A DNA stretch of 64,000 nt from Cristatella mucedo (GCA_009760855.2 WPIO01000117.1:719501-783500), one strand, 5' to 3'; shown: positions 1 to 10,555, numbered from the stretch's first letter. Numbers and translations: made by a program. Notes: generated by a model not told the origin, from the letters alone.

Positions 1-1
1 A

Positions 2-546
2 AGGTGAAGGTGAAAGCTATAGGTTTTTATCCCGCTTTCCCTGTAAAAGCGTTGTAAGAGCTATCTCTGGTGATGTATATTACTTTGCGAAATCACGCAA
101 GATGTTCATGAAAAGATACTTGAATTTGAGGAAACGCGCAGAGAGTTACGAGTTTAATTGCAAGGGAGGCTGCGAAATTAATTCTAAGAGTGACATTAAT
201 CGGAATTAAAAAGACAGATTTTAGTGTCACGAAAGTAAGGGTGCGTGACATAGTGCTAGATTGTCCTTATTTAAATTGTAATGAAATAAGGCACACACAG
301 AATAATTTTGAGTGCAAAAGTGGTGAAGGAAATACTCCCGGGGGTCATAAGCAGCCTAAAATGAAAGGTACAGTCTTTTTCGACAAGAAATCACCTTATC
401 ATCAAAAAAAGAACGTCTGCCCTTCCTTTTCTGAAGGAGCTTATGAGATAACAGGCATGGTAGTCACGGAAAGGTTAAACTTTGAATTCAAAGGAATTAA
501 TAAAAGGTCATTTGGAAATGGACACCTAGGTTTTGTGGAGATTTAA
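2..546 (+). pseudogene. Frameshifted coding-like tract at the window edge
   Basis: An open frame runs in from the window edge to a TAA near 211. It has Cys-rich and Lys-rich coding-like composition (for example FPCKSVVRAISG and FNCKGGCEIN). A second frame overlaps it and continues to a TAA at 544, with four or five more cysteines (CPYLNC, FECKSG, NVCPSFSEG). The switch lies at an A-rich run near 210, so the two frames look like one protein with a frameshift, although an unrecognised splice (TTTTAG at about 230) is possible. The second frame has no ATG near its 5' end, which fits an internal or final exon. I do not recognise the family. The spacing of a late Cys followed by EGAYEITG is loosely like secreted beta-barrel domains, but that is only an impression. 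Confidence 0.35.
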
Positions 547-547
547 C

Positions 548-832
548 AGGAGATGCACTGGCAGAGCCAAGTTTGAGCTCTAGGTTTTCAAAGTTTTTAA
601 TTACATTTGGTTAGCTCATAACTAGTTAATTGATTTAATCATCATCCAAGTTCAGAAAGTTAGCTTCCATCCAAACGCGGGTGTCGTCAATACATGCAGC
701 AAGGTAATTGAGAGATTTTGACATGCTGGAGGGCTGAGAGGGATTGAGGAAATGTCCAACTGAGTCTCGTCTGCATGGAAGTGAAAGCCTAGGTCGTGCC
801 CGGCGATTATATCGGCGAGAGGGAGAGAATAA
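548..832 (-). mobile_element. L2-A LINE fragment (RT palm-thumb part)
   Basis: This matches, in the same orientation, the better copy at about 40430-40690. Shared stretches include GGCAGAGCCAA, the region around CATCAATACATGCAGCAAGG, and GAAGTGAAAGCCTAGG. It covers only the part just after the catalytic motif and has many substitutions and small indels. No 3' tail is present, so it is an internal relic. Confidence 0.75.
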
Positions 833-1730
833 GCTAGCTACTACGTTCAGTGATCTTAGAATATTTTGGTAGATATGCAGCTTCTACACGAGGCATGCAT
901 TTATTTGTTAAATGGGTCATCGAATCTTTTCTTTAGAAGAGCTCCAATGATTAGTCGTTTTACAACGGGCTCAAATTTCTGTTAATATTCCGATAATGGA
1001 ATGCTTAATTTGCCATTACGAGGAAATTAGGTCTTGATCAGAGCCTGTTTGAAAGGCCATCGTGCAGTTTCTCATGTACTCGTTCAATGAAATTGGTATT
1101 CATTTTTTTGTCCTAGCTTAATTAAGTCTTAATTTTAGCCCATTTGAAATGGCTTTTTAGATTTTTAGGGGATATTTCTCTGGCTTAATTTACAAGAGAT
1201 ACTTTTGTGTCCGTGGTCGATTTAATCAGTTGCTTATCCTATTTGAGTGGCTCACTAGCGACCAGTGTGGTGGCGCTCAAGATTATTCGTGTATGCTGTG
1301 CGCCATCACGAATCTGGTATCAACCGCAGTGTATGCAATGGTTACGAACACCGCCCTAATCCATTGTGGTCATATTGATTGAGGCGGGCGTACAGTTTGC
1401 ACGAGATAAGAGTCATGATACGGCCTCTCAGCGAATCTTTGACGTCACTAAACTAGATGCTCCCCGGTTCAATGTACATACTAAAGATGCGCTTATTAGG
1501 TAATTTGTTAAGCCCCATCTTGCATCATTAGGCCGCTGCATCCGTTGGCAGAGAAGTGATGGTGGTTATTGGTGTCCTTCGTCCAACTTAACCATTCTAG
1601 CTCCGGGTATCCCTCTGTGACCGTTTAATGAGGATAATGGTCCTGAGGAGAAATCTTCCCACGTCTACAATACGATCCAAGAACATAGCAGTCAGTCGAG
1701 TGTGTACTCTAAATGAACAAGCTAATGCTC
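833..1730. other. No recognisable feature
   Basis: About 0.9 kb of unique-looking AT-rich DNA. No ORF of note, no simple repeat and no match to the repeat families elsewhere in the window was seen. Confidence 0.5.
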
Positions 1731-1734
1731 AAAA

Positions 1735-2595
1735 TCGGCTCTTCCAGCATATCTTCTGTTGAATCTGCACAAAATCTAGGTATCATGTTCTAGAGTGACC
1801 TTTTGTTGGACGATTACATCAGCACAGCAATCAAGTCTGCCTAATTTTAGCTACATAGCATTGCTAAAATTCGGGCTTGCTTAGATAGGAATACCACATC
1901 TAAGTTGGTCCATGCATTTGTGAAATCCCATCTTTACTTATGTAACTCACTGCTTTTTTTGGTTTACCGGCCTGCTTAATTAGGCACTTACAAGTAGGTG
2001 CAAAACTCTGCAGCTAGGCTTGTCTGCAGTGAGCGGCACAGTTGCCACATCACATCACTTCCCGCCAACCTGCACTGGCTACTAATCAAGCGACGGATTG
2101 ACTTCGAGGTCTTGTCACTTACTTTTAGATCCCATCATTCCGTGGCTCCAGCTTACCTATCAGATCTTCTCTCCCACCAGGCTAAGCACCGTACTACCCG
2201 CTTTTCGGAAACAAACTATTTACTTAAACCCCGTACAAACCTCAAATCCTTCGTATACCGAGCATTTAATTCACATGCTTCCAAAGCCTGGAACTCACTC
2301 CCGACTTGCATTACGACGCCCCTAGCTGGAAAACAGAAATTAAAAACGCACCTATTCATGAAAACATTTAGTGGGTCCATGTAATTCATCCTTTATGTGC
2401 TTATGCGTACTGACACTCTTGCATGCTGCCACTAACCACACTTGCATGCTGACCCTGTGCATGACACCCTTAACATTGCTATTCATGTTGTTTTCCATGG
2501 ATGATTCCACTCACCATCCGATCGTGTTTCCTTTGCAGCAAATACAAAGTGCCTATACAAATATTGAGTTCTCTTAATGTGCTTTACAAAGTGTA
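1735..2595 (+). mobile_element. L2-A LINE, 5'-truncated copy
   Basis: Carries the C-terminal half of the L2-A reverse-transcriptase ORF. In one frame from about 1998 it reads [20 protein letters not shown], then AYLSDLLSHQAKHRTTRFSE and AWNSLPTC, the hallmark of the L2/CR1 group. The 3' UTR follows with the CATGCTGCCACTAACCACA block. It ends in a weakened 3' hairpin (AAAGTGCC ... GTGCTTT) and a short ATTATT tail near 2595. Upstream of 1998 the frame is broken. It is inactive. Confidence 0.85.
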
Positions 2596-2985
2596 TTATT
2601 ATGAATGAAACAGCAAACACGATACAATTTTTTTAAGTTAAAAACTAATGACTATGACGGACTTTTCTGGTTATTAAATTTCAAACGAGCCGTTTCTAAT
2701 GTTCCCCTTCACACTAATCTGAGTTAGTCTCTCTACAATACTTTTTTCCCCCGGCCACTAAATAAATCCCCAACATTTCCATCGAGTGTCATGACTCGCA
2801 TCTGTAAACATTTTACAAGTGCAGTCTTTTAACCTACAAACAGGTGAAACCTGTAGCATTTCAGAATCTGCCTTTTTACCAGAAAAGCTAGTCTCAACTC
2901 TGAATTCTCATTCTCTGCTTTCTCCTTAGGGCGAGGGCTTCCGTATCACTTAGTCCCGAACCAGGTAGAGAGGCAGGAGCTCCAT
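2596..2985. other. No recognisable feature
   Basis: A gap between two L2-A copies. It holds AT-rich sequence and a short pyrimidine-rich stretch near 2740. No coding or repeat signal was recognised. Confidence 0.4.
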
Positions 2986-2989
2986 CTGA

Positions 2990-3965
2990 CGATTCCGGTA
3001 ACCTTGATCCGGTTCTTTTCACGGGTTCTACTCTTCGTCTCGACAGTTCGATCGCCAGGTACAATCTAGGCTTTCGCTCCTATGCAGATGACCCTCAGCC
3101 GTACCGTTGCTTTCCTCTGCCAGCATAACTCCTGTTGAATCTACACGAAATCTCGGTATCTTGTTCCAAAGTGTGCTTTCATTAGACGACCACATCGGCT
3201 CCACCGTCAGGTCTGCCTACTTTTAGCTACAGAAAATTACTCAAGTTTGGTCTCTCTCGAACAGGGGTACTGCATCTCAATTGGTCCAGGTATTTTTGAT
3301 ATCCCGTCTAGACATCTTTAGCTCACTTCTTGCTGGTCTGCTGACCTGTGCAATCAGGCACTTATAGTTGGAACACAACTCGGCTGCTAGAATTGTCTGC
3401 CATGAGCTTCGTAGTTGTCATATCACGCAGCTTCTCGCCTACTTGCAAGTGCTCTCAGTTAAGCAGTGCATCTACTTAAAGGTTCTGCAAATCACTTTTA
3501 GCTCGCTAAATTCTTAAGCTCCAGCCTGATTAACAGATTTATCCCCCCCCGCCAGACTAAGCATCGCGTATCACCCGCCTTTATTAAATCTAATCGTTTA
3601 GTTATGCCTCATACGAACATCAAACTCTTTGGAAACTGCGCTTTTTCCCAAAGCCAGGAACTCACATCCGACTGGCACCACGACATCTTCTGACTAGACG
3701 AGATTTAAAAGAAGCTTAAAACTCATCTATCTGTTTAAGCTTTTAGTGGGTCCGTGTGATCTTTCCACAGTTTGCGTACTCGTGCTGACACTGTGAATGT
3801 GGCTACAAACCAAATTTGCACATGCTGACCCTGTGCATATTACTTCTAACAATGTTATACTTCTTTTCATTGATCATACTACCAATTACTGTTCGACTAT
3901 GCTTCCTTTACAGTACCCGTAAGTCTTCTCAGGGTGCTGTATCAAATTTATAGTGTTTACTCTTT
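2990..3965 (+). mobile_element. L2-A LINE, decayed copy with internal deletion
   Basis: Starts at the conserved GGTTCTTTTCACGG segment that precedes the catalytic motif in other copies. It then jumps (about 3115) over roughly 200 bases to the CCAGCATAAC segment, so it has an internal deletion. The rest follows the family through the 3' UTR (CTGACCCTGTGCAT near 3825) but is heavily mutated, and the terminal hairpin is not preserved. No open frame remains. Confidence 0.75.
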
Positions 3966-4218
3966 TTAGTACAAGCTACCGAACGTTGACAGAGAGAGGC
4001 AGACGGCACGCTAATAAATTTCACAACTCCAGAAGCTTGATGATGCCAAAAGAGTGAGGAGACCGGCTCTATCATAGCGTGCTCACCCAACTTCTAGTCG
4101 CTAAAATATGAAATCCAGACGCATCCGGAGGCCGAAAGTTTAATTATCGTTACTAATGCACTCGCCTTAGTGCCTTGTAGAAATCGGCGATTGCCAGCCT
4201 TGCCAGGACTACATACAA

Positions 4219-4630
4219 TTATCTCTTGCCCAAACCGAAGGACGCCTTTCTCGTCCAGTGCGTCTGTGCGATAAAAGCCTCGTTTCTACCGCAAGGTAGA
4301 CGGTCGCACCAGCAGGCATACCTTGGCCGATCGTTACATCGGTTGGTACCAGGAGCAGGCGCTATTGCACGTTCCTTCGAAAGCCGGCTGCACATGGTCC
4401 ACCGAAAGTCGGGCTTGCGGATATCGGCTGATGATGGCATCGTGGTCAGATTTTTGCCGGCCGAAAAGGTTTTCCGTTCCGAGGGTTCTCGTATCCGGCT
4501 GCACACTAAAGTCGGAGCACTCAGCATACTTTGCAGATGCCGAACAGTGATTGCTGACTCACGGCTCAGAGAATCCTTTTCGTGGGGCTTGGCCGTGGCG
4601 GCCGTCCGGTACATCGTCCGTAGTGCTTAG
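4219..4630. other. GC-richer tract open in several frames on both strands
   Basis: A tract of about 400 bp that is richer in G+C than its surroundings. It stays open for 134 codons on + (4226-4630, no ATG at its start) and 131 codons on - (4614-4219). Neither translation shows a motif I recognise. Overlapping open frames on both strands suggest composition rather than a gene, but a diverged mobile-element fragment or an exon is possible. A splice-acceptor-like CTCCTTTGCAG follows at about 4690-4700. Confidence 0.3.
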
Positions 4631-4639
4631 TTTCTTGAG

Positions 4640-5340
4640 CCTGTTAACTTTGTGGTTGCTGTAAAGTCCCTACACGTGTCTTTTGTCCTCCTTTGCAGCT
4701 TCCATCGTGATGACTTCCGTGCAAATTCCCTCTCACCCGGTAGCCTAGTCAGTATTACTAATTATGAGTACTCCAGAAACATCATAATTAAGTTCCTCTG
4801 CTCGAGGACACATGCACGGTCTTCACTCGGTGCTCTGATCCGGATCGGAGGCCACTTTAGTAAAAGTGACGACCCACTGAAGGCTCAAAGGCCCACATAG
4901 TAGCATAATTCTAGCACCATCGGCAGTGGTGCTTAATGTCAGTTTTGGGTGGCAGTACCAATTAGTTGACACTTGTTAGCGGTCTTTAAGGGTCGTCCCA
5001 CACAAACTAGATGTCGGTGAGCGGATTCAGCTGGCATCTTTCTCACAAGCTTTGAACGATGCAGAAGCCGCTATTTAGCTTTTGATCTCCCAACGCTCGC
5101 TGCTAAAGAGGCAATATGTGCTATTTCTTTACTTTGCACAAGGGCAAGAAGATAATCTCTTGCATATAGCATCTGACTTACGCTACCCGTTAAACCTTTC
5201 CTGGGTTAACGGCCAGACTGCTCGGATACCTACGATTTCTCGTTGAATTTACAGCAGCATCCAGAACAATCAGGTAGCCTACAAGTTCTCTCGCCGCCCT
5301 AAGAATATAACTGAAATCACTCTTAAGAATAATAAACAGC
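4640..5340. other. No recognisable feature
   Basis: About 0.7 kb with short open stretches only (for example 4652-4900) and no recognised repeat. Confidence 0.4.
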
Positions 5341-5344
5341 TTCA

Positions 5345-5425
5345 GTTTTGTATCGGAAGATGGGCCTTAACGGCTGTCACATTCGCTTGTAGTGGGCAAT
5401 AAAGAACCTGGATCGTAAAGAGCAT
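5345..5425 (-). mobile_element. SINE-1 body fragment
   Basis: Read on the - strand it contains the SINE-1 body (ATTGCCCACTACAAGCG, then AGCCGTTAAGGCCCATCTTC). The tRNA-like head is missing or unrecognisable. Confidence 0.55.
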
Positions 5426-5505
5426 GCACCTTAATTATGGCCTAAGACTCAGAGGAACATTTGGAGGGCTCCGTTGTCTCGTCGGTAGATTACCATGCTC
5501 CCTCT

Positions 5506-5525
5506 CTCGCTCTTTCTCGCCCTCT

Positions 5526-5569
<44 letters not shown>

Positions 5570-5613
5570 TGCTGTCTCCCTCTCCCCTCTCTCTCTCTCC
5601 GTCTCTCTTCCTA

Positions 5614-5650
<37 letters not shown>
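5506..5650. repeat. (CT)n microsatellite
   Basis: A long imperfect CT/TCTC run with short interruptions. The Ser-Leu-rich open frames across it come from the dinucleotide composition and are not genes. Confidence 0.95.
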
Positions 5651-5652
<2 letters not shown>

Positions 5653-5714
5653 TTCATCACAAGCAGCCTGACTTCTCACAGAACCACTGCCCTAGACAAT
5701 AGAAACCATTGTGA

Positions 5715-5850
5715 CTTCTTGCAAGGGTAATGTGTTGCATAAGTCGAACAACCACAGTCGAGGGTTCGAGTCTCGCAATAAGTGATCCTGTATTTATCAA
5801 CACCAGCTTCTATAACATTCGCGTAGGCTCTTTTGCCACTATAAAATATG
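5715..5850 (+). mobile_element. SINE-1 copy, decayed
   Basis: Has a B-box-like GGGTTCGAGTCTCGC followed by the SINE-1 body in altered form (GATCCTGTATTTATCAACACC, then GGCTCTTTTGCCACTATA). The A-box half is poorly conserved. Confidence 0.55.
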
Positions 5851-5894
5851 TCTTTTGAATCTGTTAACCTTTAATTTGTCTAAACTATCTTGCC

Positions 5895-5998
5895 CTGTGT
5901 GCATGTTTGTGTGTATGCATGTCGATATGCATGTGTGTGTGTGCAGGCACGTGCGTGCTGTGTGTGGGCATGTGTGTGTGTGTGTGTGTGTGTGTGTT
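5895..5998. repeat. (TG)n microsatellite
   Basis: TG/CATG-rich tract ending in a nearly pure TG run at about 5969-5997. Confidence 0.9.
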
Positions 5999-6214
5999 TA
6001 TCGTCGGTTGTATCTACACAAAGCTGCACAGACTATGCGAATGCTAGGCAGGAGAACTTTCTTTTAAAGCACACTCATAGCACAACTCAAACCTAAGCGG
6101 CTTTTAGTAGCCGCTCGGCAGCCAGCCGATTTCATCTCAAGTCTCATAGAGATTTTAAGAAGCATAGCTGATTCAGGAGTGCAGTTGAGGTAGTGAATTG
6201 CACTGAAATAGCAG

Positions 6215-7150
6215 CTCAGGACCGCTGAAAAAGATGAGCTGTAGGAGATAAATCAGATATCAGAGCAGCAGTAGGCTGCAGGAGAGTAGACATCGTTGCA
6301 TGCGAATTATACAATGGAGCTTCTGTCGCCAATGATCTTTTAGTGAAGTAATGGAAAAGCTTATCGATTGTCCGTTGAGGACCTGAGAGCACGAGGAGGC
6401 TAAAATGGTACAGCAATTCAGCTAGGTATGAAAGACCTGAGCCGTAGTGGGCCATGCGGTTCAGCGTAAGAACTTAACTCTGTATTCGTTGATCAACTGG
6501 CGGCTATATAAGCAGCTACTCGGTCAAGCCCCCGAGATTTGTAAATTATCCCCACAGCCATATTCATTACCATTTGCAGTTTCCTAGTGGTTTTTTTAGG
6601 TAGCCTAGCCAAAAGGTAATTCCATTAATCCCGCCGAGACAAACTTGGGAGTTAGTTAAGTCTTTTTCAAGCCACAGCGGTAGACAGCCCCTGGTGTCAA
6701 ATACAGACACGGATTTTATGGCTCAATATGGAGGCAATCTTCCTAACGAAGCTTCATAAATTTAGGCAGCTGTAGAAGAAGACATCTAACTTCAGAGAAT
6801 ATGGTTCAAGTCGCATGATGACACTACCTAATAATAATAATAATAATAACACACTTGAAAAAGCGGCCTCAGAAAACAAAATCTCTTTCTAGACGCTTTG
6901 AATTGGCTATAAAGGAAAGGCGATCGAATAATATACCTATTAAAAGAGCAACGCCTTCTAGTTCTGCCACAGGCTTGAGGTGTCTATCACGTATAAGTTC
7001 CGTATTATCATCGTTTAGTTAAAAGAAATTCACCGACATCTAGGATCAAACTCTGGAAAGCTAAAATTCACTTCATCAGTCCCGGCGTCAAATCCACAAG
7101 GTTTAAATGACAAATTGAACAAAGTATCGCCACTGTTAAAGTCAGACTCA
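6215..7150 (-). mobile_element. L2-B LINE, old copy split by an L2-A tail
   Basis: Matches the reverse complement of the L2-B copy at 30281-31830 over most of its length. From 6480 down to 6216 a - frame still reads SYLAELLYHFS and related C-terminal residues. The stretch at about 6590-6820 matches the LPKKA/RLVF part, and 6980-7140 matches the segment just after the catalytic motif (GACATCTAGGATCAA). It is broken by stops and by a nested insertion at 6835-6933. It is a dead relic older than the L2-A insertion. Confidence 0.8.
6835..6933 (-). mobile_element. Tail-only L2-A insertion
   Basis: About 99 bp made only of the L2-A 3' end in reverse orientation: (AAT)n, then the terminal hairpin and a little 3' UTR. 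It is flanked by TACCTAATAA (6825-6834) and TACCTATTAA (6934-6943), a 10-bp target duplication with one mismatch. The host L2-B sequence resumes in register on the far side. Confidence 0.75.
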
Positions 7151-7569
7151 AAACAAGCATCAAGCTAATACTATTTGAACAACCTAGTAAATCACCACCG
7201 GCTCACGCTGCAGCACACTTATAGTGAAATATCACAAGTGATGTATCGTCGAGTAAGGATTTGCTTTCCGGGAACGCCATGTCGCAAAATATTTTTAATG
7301 TAACGACCGAATTGATAAACACACTTTGCGGTCGATTCCTCGGAAAAATCAAGAGTCACATTGGGTGGCTATAAGAAAACAAACACGGTCAAAGACTTGT
7401 GTGTGGGAAATGAGGCGAAAAATTGTGCGAGGTTGAGCACAAATCGGACTACGGTTTGTTGGCGCATTCTCCATGTCAGCGAGCATGCTACACCTTTTTC
7501 TAATTTTCTAATTAGCCTGCTTCCATACATATTGAGGTGCTTCCCATACGGCGCAGCGACGCTTCAGTC
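7151..7569. other. No recognisable feature
   Basis: AT-rich sequence between the L2-B relic and the CpG-rich island. No gene or repeat was recognised. Confidence 0.4.
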
Positions 7570-8310
7570 GGACTGAAGGCCAGGCTGAAGGCCAGTCACG
7601 TGTCCAATTGGCCTGGCCAATGTTACGGTAAGCCAGGAGTGGGTGTCTGACTAGCTTGCCGCCCGCGGCGGCTTGCAGGCAGCGGGTCGCGGCCCGTCTG
7701 TCGCGACTGCCACACGCACACACGCACGCACACACACACACATACACACACGCAAACACTCACACACACACAAACACGCACTCAAGCACGCACTCAAGCA
7801 CGCACTCAAGCACGCACCCACACAGCAAGACAGCGGCAGCTGTAGCGCCAGTGCGGCGGCGGCGGCGAGGCGTGAAAGGAGAGCCGACTCACGCCCGCCG
7901 CGCCCTTGCGACGGACGGTCCGCGGCGGCGGCGGCGGCGGCCCAGCTGGCGCGGCGCTCGCGCCTCGAGTCAGGGGCACGTCGTGCACGGCGTTGGCGGC
8001 AGCGGGGCGACCGGATGCGAAAGGGCGGCAGCTGCTCTCGGGGCTTTTCTGCTGCTCTCAACGAGCGAGACCGTTCAAACTTGCAGCCACCCTTCGATTA
8101 CAGCTCGGACGCCTGCCGCTCGCGCGCGTTCGCATCCGCGATGCAGCGAAGATCTGGGGAAGGTACTGCGGACAGTCTTATCGGTCACCCTTTTATCAGT
8201 TTCTTGCGCCGGAGCCGGCGACAGCGGCGTGACACCAGGTGAATTAATCTCGCACAACTTATTCTCGCCCCGCTCGACCGCACCGCGAGCAGCTAGTGCC
8301 AGCGCGTGAG
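7570..8310 (+). promoter_or_regulatory. CpG-rich island, promoter-like
   Basis: A tract of about 0.7 kb with dense CG and GGC runs, in strong contrast to the AT-rich surroundings. Its left edge has an 11-bp direct repeat CTGAAGGCCAG (7573 and 7585), an E-box CACGTG (7597-7602), the palindrome CCAATTGG (7604-7611) and another CCAAT (7617-7621). Downstream are splice-donor-like sites GAAG|GTACTG (about 8160) and CCAG|GTGAAT (about 8239). Several overlapping frames are open on both strands (for example + 7673-8242 and - 8061-7651), but the low stop content of GC-rich DNA explains these. It may be a promoter plus first exon of an unidentified gene, possibly bidirectional. The downstream exon is not identified. 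Confidence 0.45.
7708..7815. repeat. (CA)n tract with a 12-bp tandem repeat
   Basis: CA-rich run followed by about three copies of a 12-bp unit (GCACTCAAGCAC) at about 7777-7815, inside the CpG-rich island. Confidence 0.9.
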
Positions 8311-8485
8311 TCCGAGCTGTTGCCTGACCAACGGAGCTGACACTTCAAATCACTTCAGTGAATGGTATAAGCATTTTATTATAGTATCATCTTACCTTTC
8401 ACGCGTACTAATAATCCAATATCAAGAATGCTGCCACAATAAAAAAAATCATTATCTAAATATATCTGTGCGTCTCTCTATATAT

Positions 8486-8494
8486 ATGTGTGTG

Positions 8495-8546
<52 letters not shown>

Positions 8547-8556
8547 CGCGCGCGCG
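8486..8556. repeat. (TG)n followed by (CG)n
   Basis: A pure alternating TG run of about 40 bp passes directly into alternating CG (about 8538-8556). All of it is alternating purine-pyrimidine. Confidence 0.95.
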
Positions 8557-9067
8557 AATACATAGATATGTATTTAATAGAAACAACCATCGCCATGCTT
8601 GCAAGTGACTATCGGCTCATGTGACTTGTCCATCTACTTTAACCAAAATACTCTAAAATTTGCGTAAGCAGACGCAGCCTCTATATTAACCATTGGAACA
8701 GTGTATTGCACGCATGAATCGTCATTAAAGCTGTAGAAGAAACTGAATAATCTGCATACTTGTTAATTAGCTATCAATTTTTGGAATACTCTACTTTTCC
8801 AAAGCAAACTTGTGCACTTTATGCAGCTACCGTACCAGTGCGTCTAGCATCTCTAAGCCGGTAGCCTGTATCTATACGAGCAGGTGTACGTAAGCACATT
8901 AGTAGTCCTTTTAATGTCACTCGCCCTTGCACACTGTCACTTTGGAGTTGCCGGAAAAAGCTGCATATGATGAGCTCTCCCACCAGAAAACATTTGCAGC
9001 AGTCACTGATTATATGTGAATGATGAATTTGCACCATTGGTTACTTACCGACCACCATACATGCTAC
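8557..9067. other. No recognisable feature
   Basis: About 0.5 kb of AT-rich sequence without a recognised gene or repeat. Confidence 0.4.
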
Positions 9068-9108
9068 AATATACATTAAGAGAGATAGAGAGAGACAGAG
9101 AGAGAGAC

Positions 9109-9153
<45 letters not shown>

Positions 9154-9242
9154 GACAGACATACAGGCAGACAGACAGACAGAAGCAGAGACAGAGACGG
9201 AGACAGAAACAGAGACAGACAGAGACAGAGAGACAGAGAGAC
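9068..9242. repeat. (GACA)n / (GA)n microsatellite, left part
   Basis: GAGA and GACA repeats. The Gypsy element inserted within this array, and a short remainder continues at 14000-14012. Confidence 0.95.
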
Positions 9243-9381
9243 TGTAAGGATAAGACGCTGCACAATGAACAGAACACGTTTATTGGCAACCATCTTATGT
9301 CGGCTCCAGGACACAGCCTGTGCGAGGTCTCTCCCGATTAGTCATAATGTTGTGGCTCCGCCCGATAGCTCTGTTATCACA
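9243..9381 (-). repeat. 3' LTR of the Gypsy element
   Basis: 139 bp. In the element's sense direction it starts TGTGATAACAGAGC and ends CTTACA, the usual TG...CA ends. It is about 87% identical by eye to the LTR at 13860-13999. Confidence 0.92.
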
Positions 9382-9391
9382 CCTTCCCTCC
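9382..9391 (-). promoter_or_regulatory. Polypurine tract of the Gypsy element
   Basis: On the - strand GGAGGGAAGG lies directly before the 3' LTR, the position of the plus-strand primer in LTR elements. Confidence 0.85.
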
Positions 9392-9411
9392 AAATGGGAA
9401 CTGTCTCATTT

Positions 9412-10480
9412 TCAAAGATCTAGCCTTCGGACTGGCTTTACCAGCCTGCCAGGCCTTTTTGTCGTTTGACCTTGAGAGGTGTGCATCTCATCGGCAATAC
9501 TTAAAGACTGATCTTGAACTGCCGGTGTAGGTTTCGGTAAATGTAGGGAACTGCCAGGATATTCGCTGTTCACCTGTCGATCGGTGTCAATAGGTCGAAG
9601 ATTCCTTCTGTTCCGCCAAAGAGTGCTGCAATTGTCAGTCTGCACGACAAACGACCGAGGTGGACTTGCTTGAGCTGTCACCGTTGCATGTGTGCTCCAG
9701 CTGTTTTCACCATCAGTCCGCACTAATACTGGTTGGCCGGGTGGAAGAAGTGGAAGTGGGCGAGCAGAATGATAGTGATCGTGGTAGTGCTGTTGAAGCT
9801 CTTTTGCACGGTCGTCGTTGAGTTGCACCTTTTCCTTTGCAGGCCATTGTGGTTCGACATGCCGGGGGAGCACTGGCAACGTCGTCCTAATCTGCCGTCC
9901 CATGATCAGCTGTGCCTGGCTGAAGCCTGTAGAGGTGCATGGCTTCGACCTCTGCATCATTAATGCGAGGCACGGATCAGGCTGCCTCACAATAGATTTG
10001 GCAGTTTGCACCGCTCTTTCCACTTCCCCGTTCGCTTGTGGAAAATGTGGGCACGTCGTAACATGTTTGAACCCATATCGTCTCGCGAAATTGCAAAATT
10101 CGTGAGATGAAAATTGCGGACCATTATCAGAGTGCAACGACTCTGGTATGCCCCAGGATGCAAATATGGTCTGCAGTTCGGCCACAACTTCTTTTGTCGC
10201 CGATTTAGATAATGGAGTGATTTCCATATATCTGGAGTAAACTTCGATCACAATCAGGTGCTGTCGTCCCTCGTGTTCGAAGAGATCGGCAGTGACTTGT
10301 TGCCAAGGAACACTAGGCAACGGTGTAGGGATGAGTGGCTCATGTTGTTGTTTCCTCTGGTTCTTTTGACAGAAGCTGCAAGAATCGACAAATGTCTTAA
10401 CGTCTTGGCTAATTCCTAGCCAGTATACACATGACCTTGCTCGGTCCCTACATTTGGTCACACCCTGGTGGCCGTCGTGG
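9412..10480 (-). pseudogene. Gypsy integrase region
   Basis: The frame is open for about 349 codons. The HHCC zinc finger is present (HDIHDGHQG just upstream at about 10465-10490, then CSFCQK). The catalytic D,D-35-E core follows with D in TADLFEHEG, D in SDNGPQFSS and E in ANGEVERAV. A basic, Pro-rich C-terminal tail with LVRTDGENSW ends at a stop at 9412 next to the polypurine tract. Known role of the family: insertion of element cDNA into host DNA. This is the best-preserved part of the element, but it lies downstream of several breaks. Confidence 0.92.
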
Positions 10481-10484
10481 ATGT

Positions 10485-10555
10485 CGTGATTATATGATCA
10501 CGTGATATTATGTGATTATGTGATATTATGTGATCGCGTGGATCATCATATCATC
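10485..10555. repeat. Short TATGTGAT-type repeat inside the Gypsy pol region
   Basis: Several near-repeats of TATGTGAT/TATGATCACGTGAT interrupt the coding region between RNase H and integrase. It looks like a local simple-sequence expansion that broke the frame. Confidence 0.7.

Noticed and set aside
5424-5730. Two overlapping Ser-Leu-rich open frames
   Set aside because: They are produced by the CT microsatellite. No coding features exist outside it.
7651-8309. Overlapping frames of 108-217 codons on both strands in the CpG-rich island
   Set aside because: GC-rich DNA has few stops. No domain, no consistent frame, and (CA)n crosses them. Kept only as a promoter-like island.
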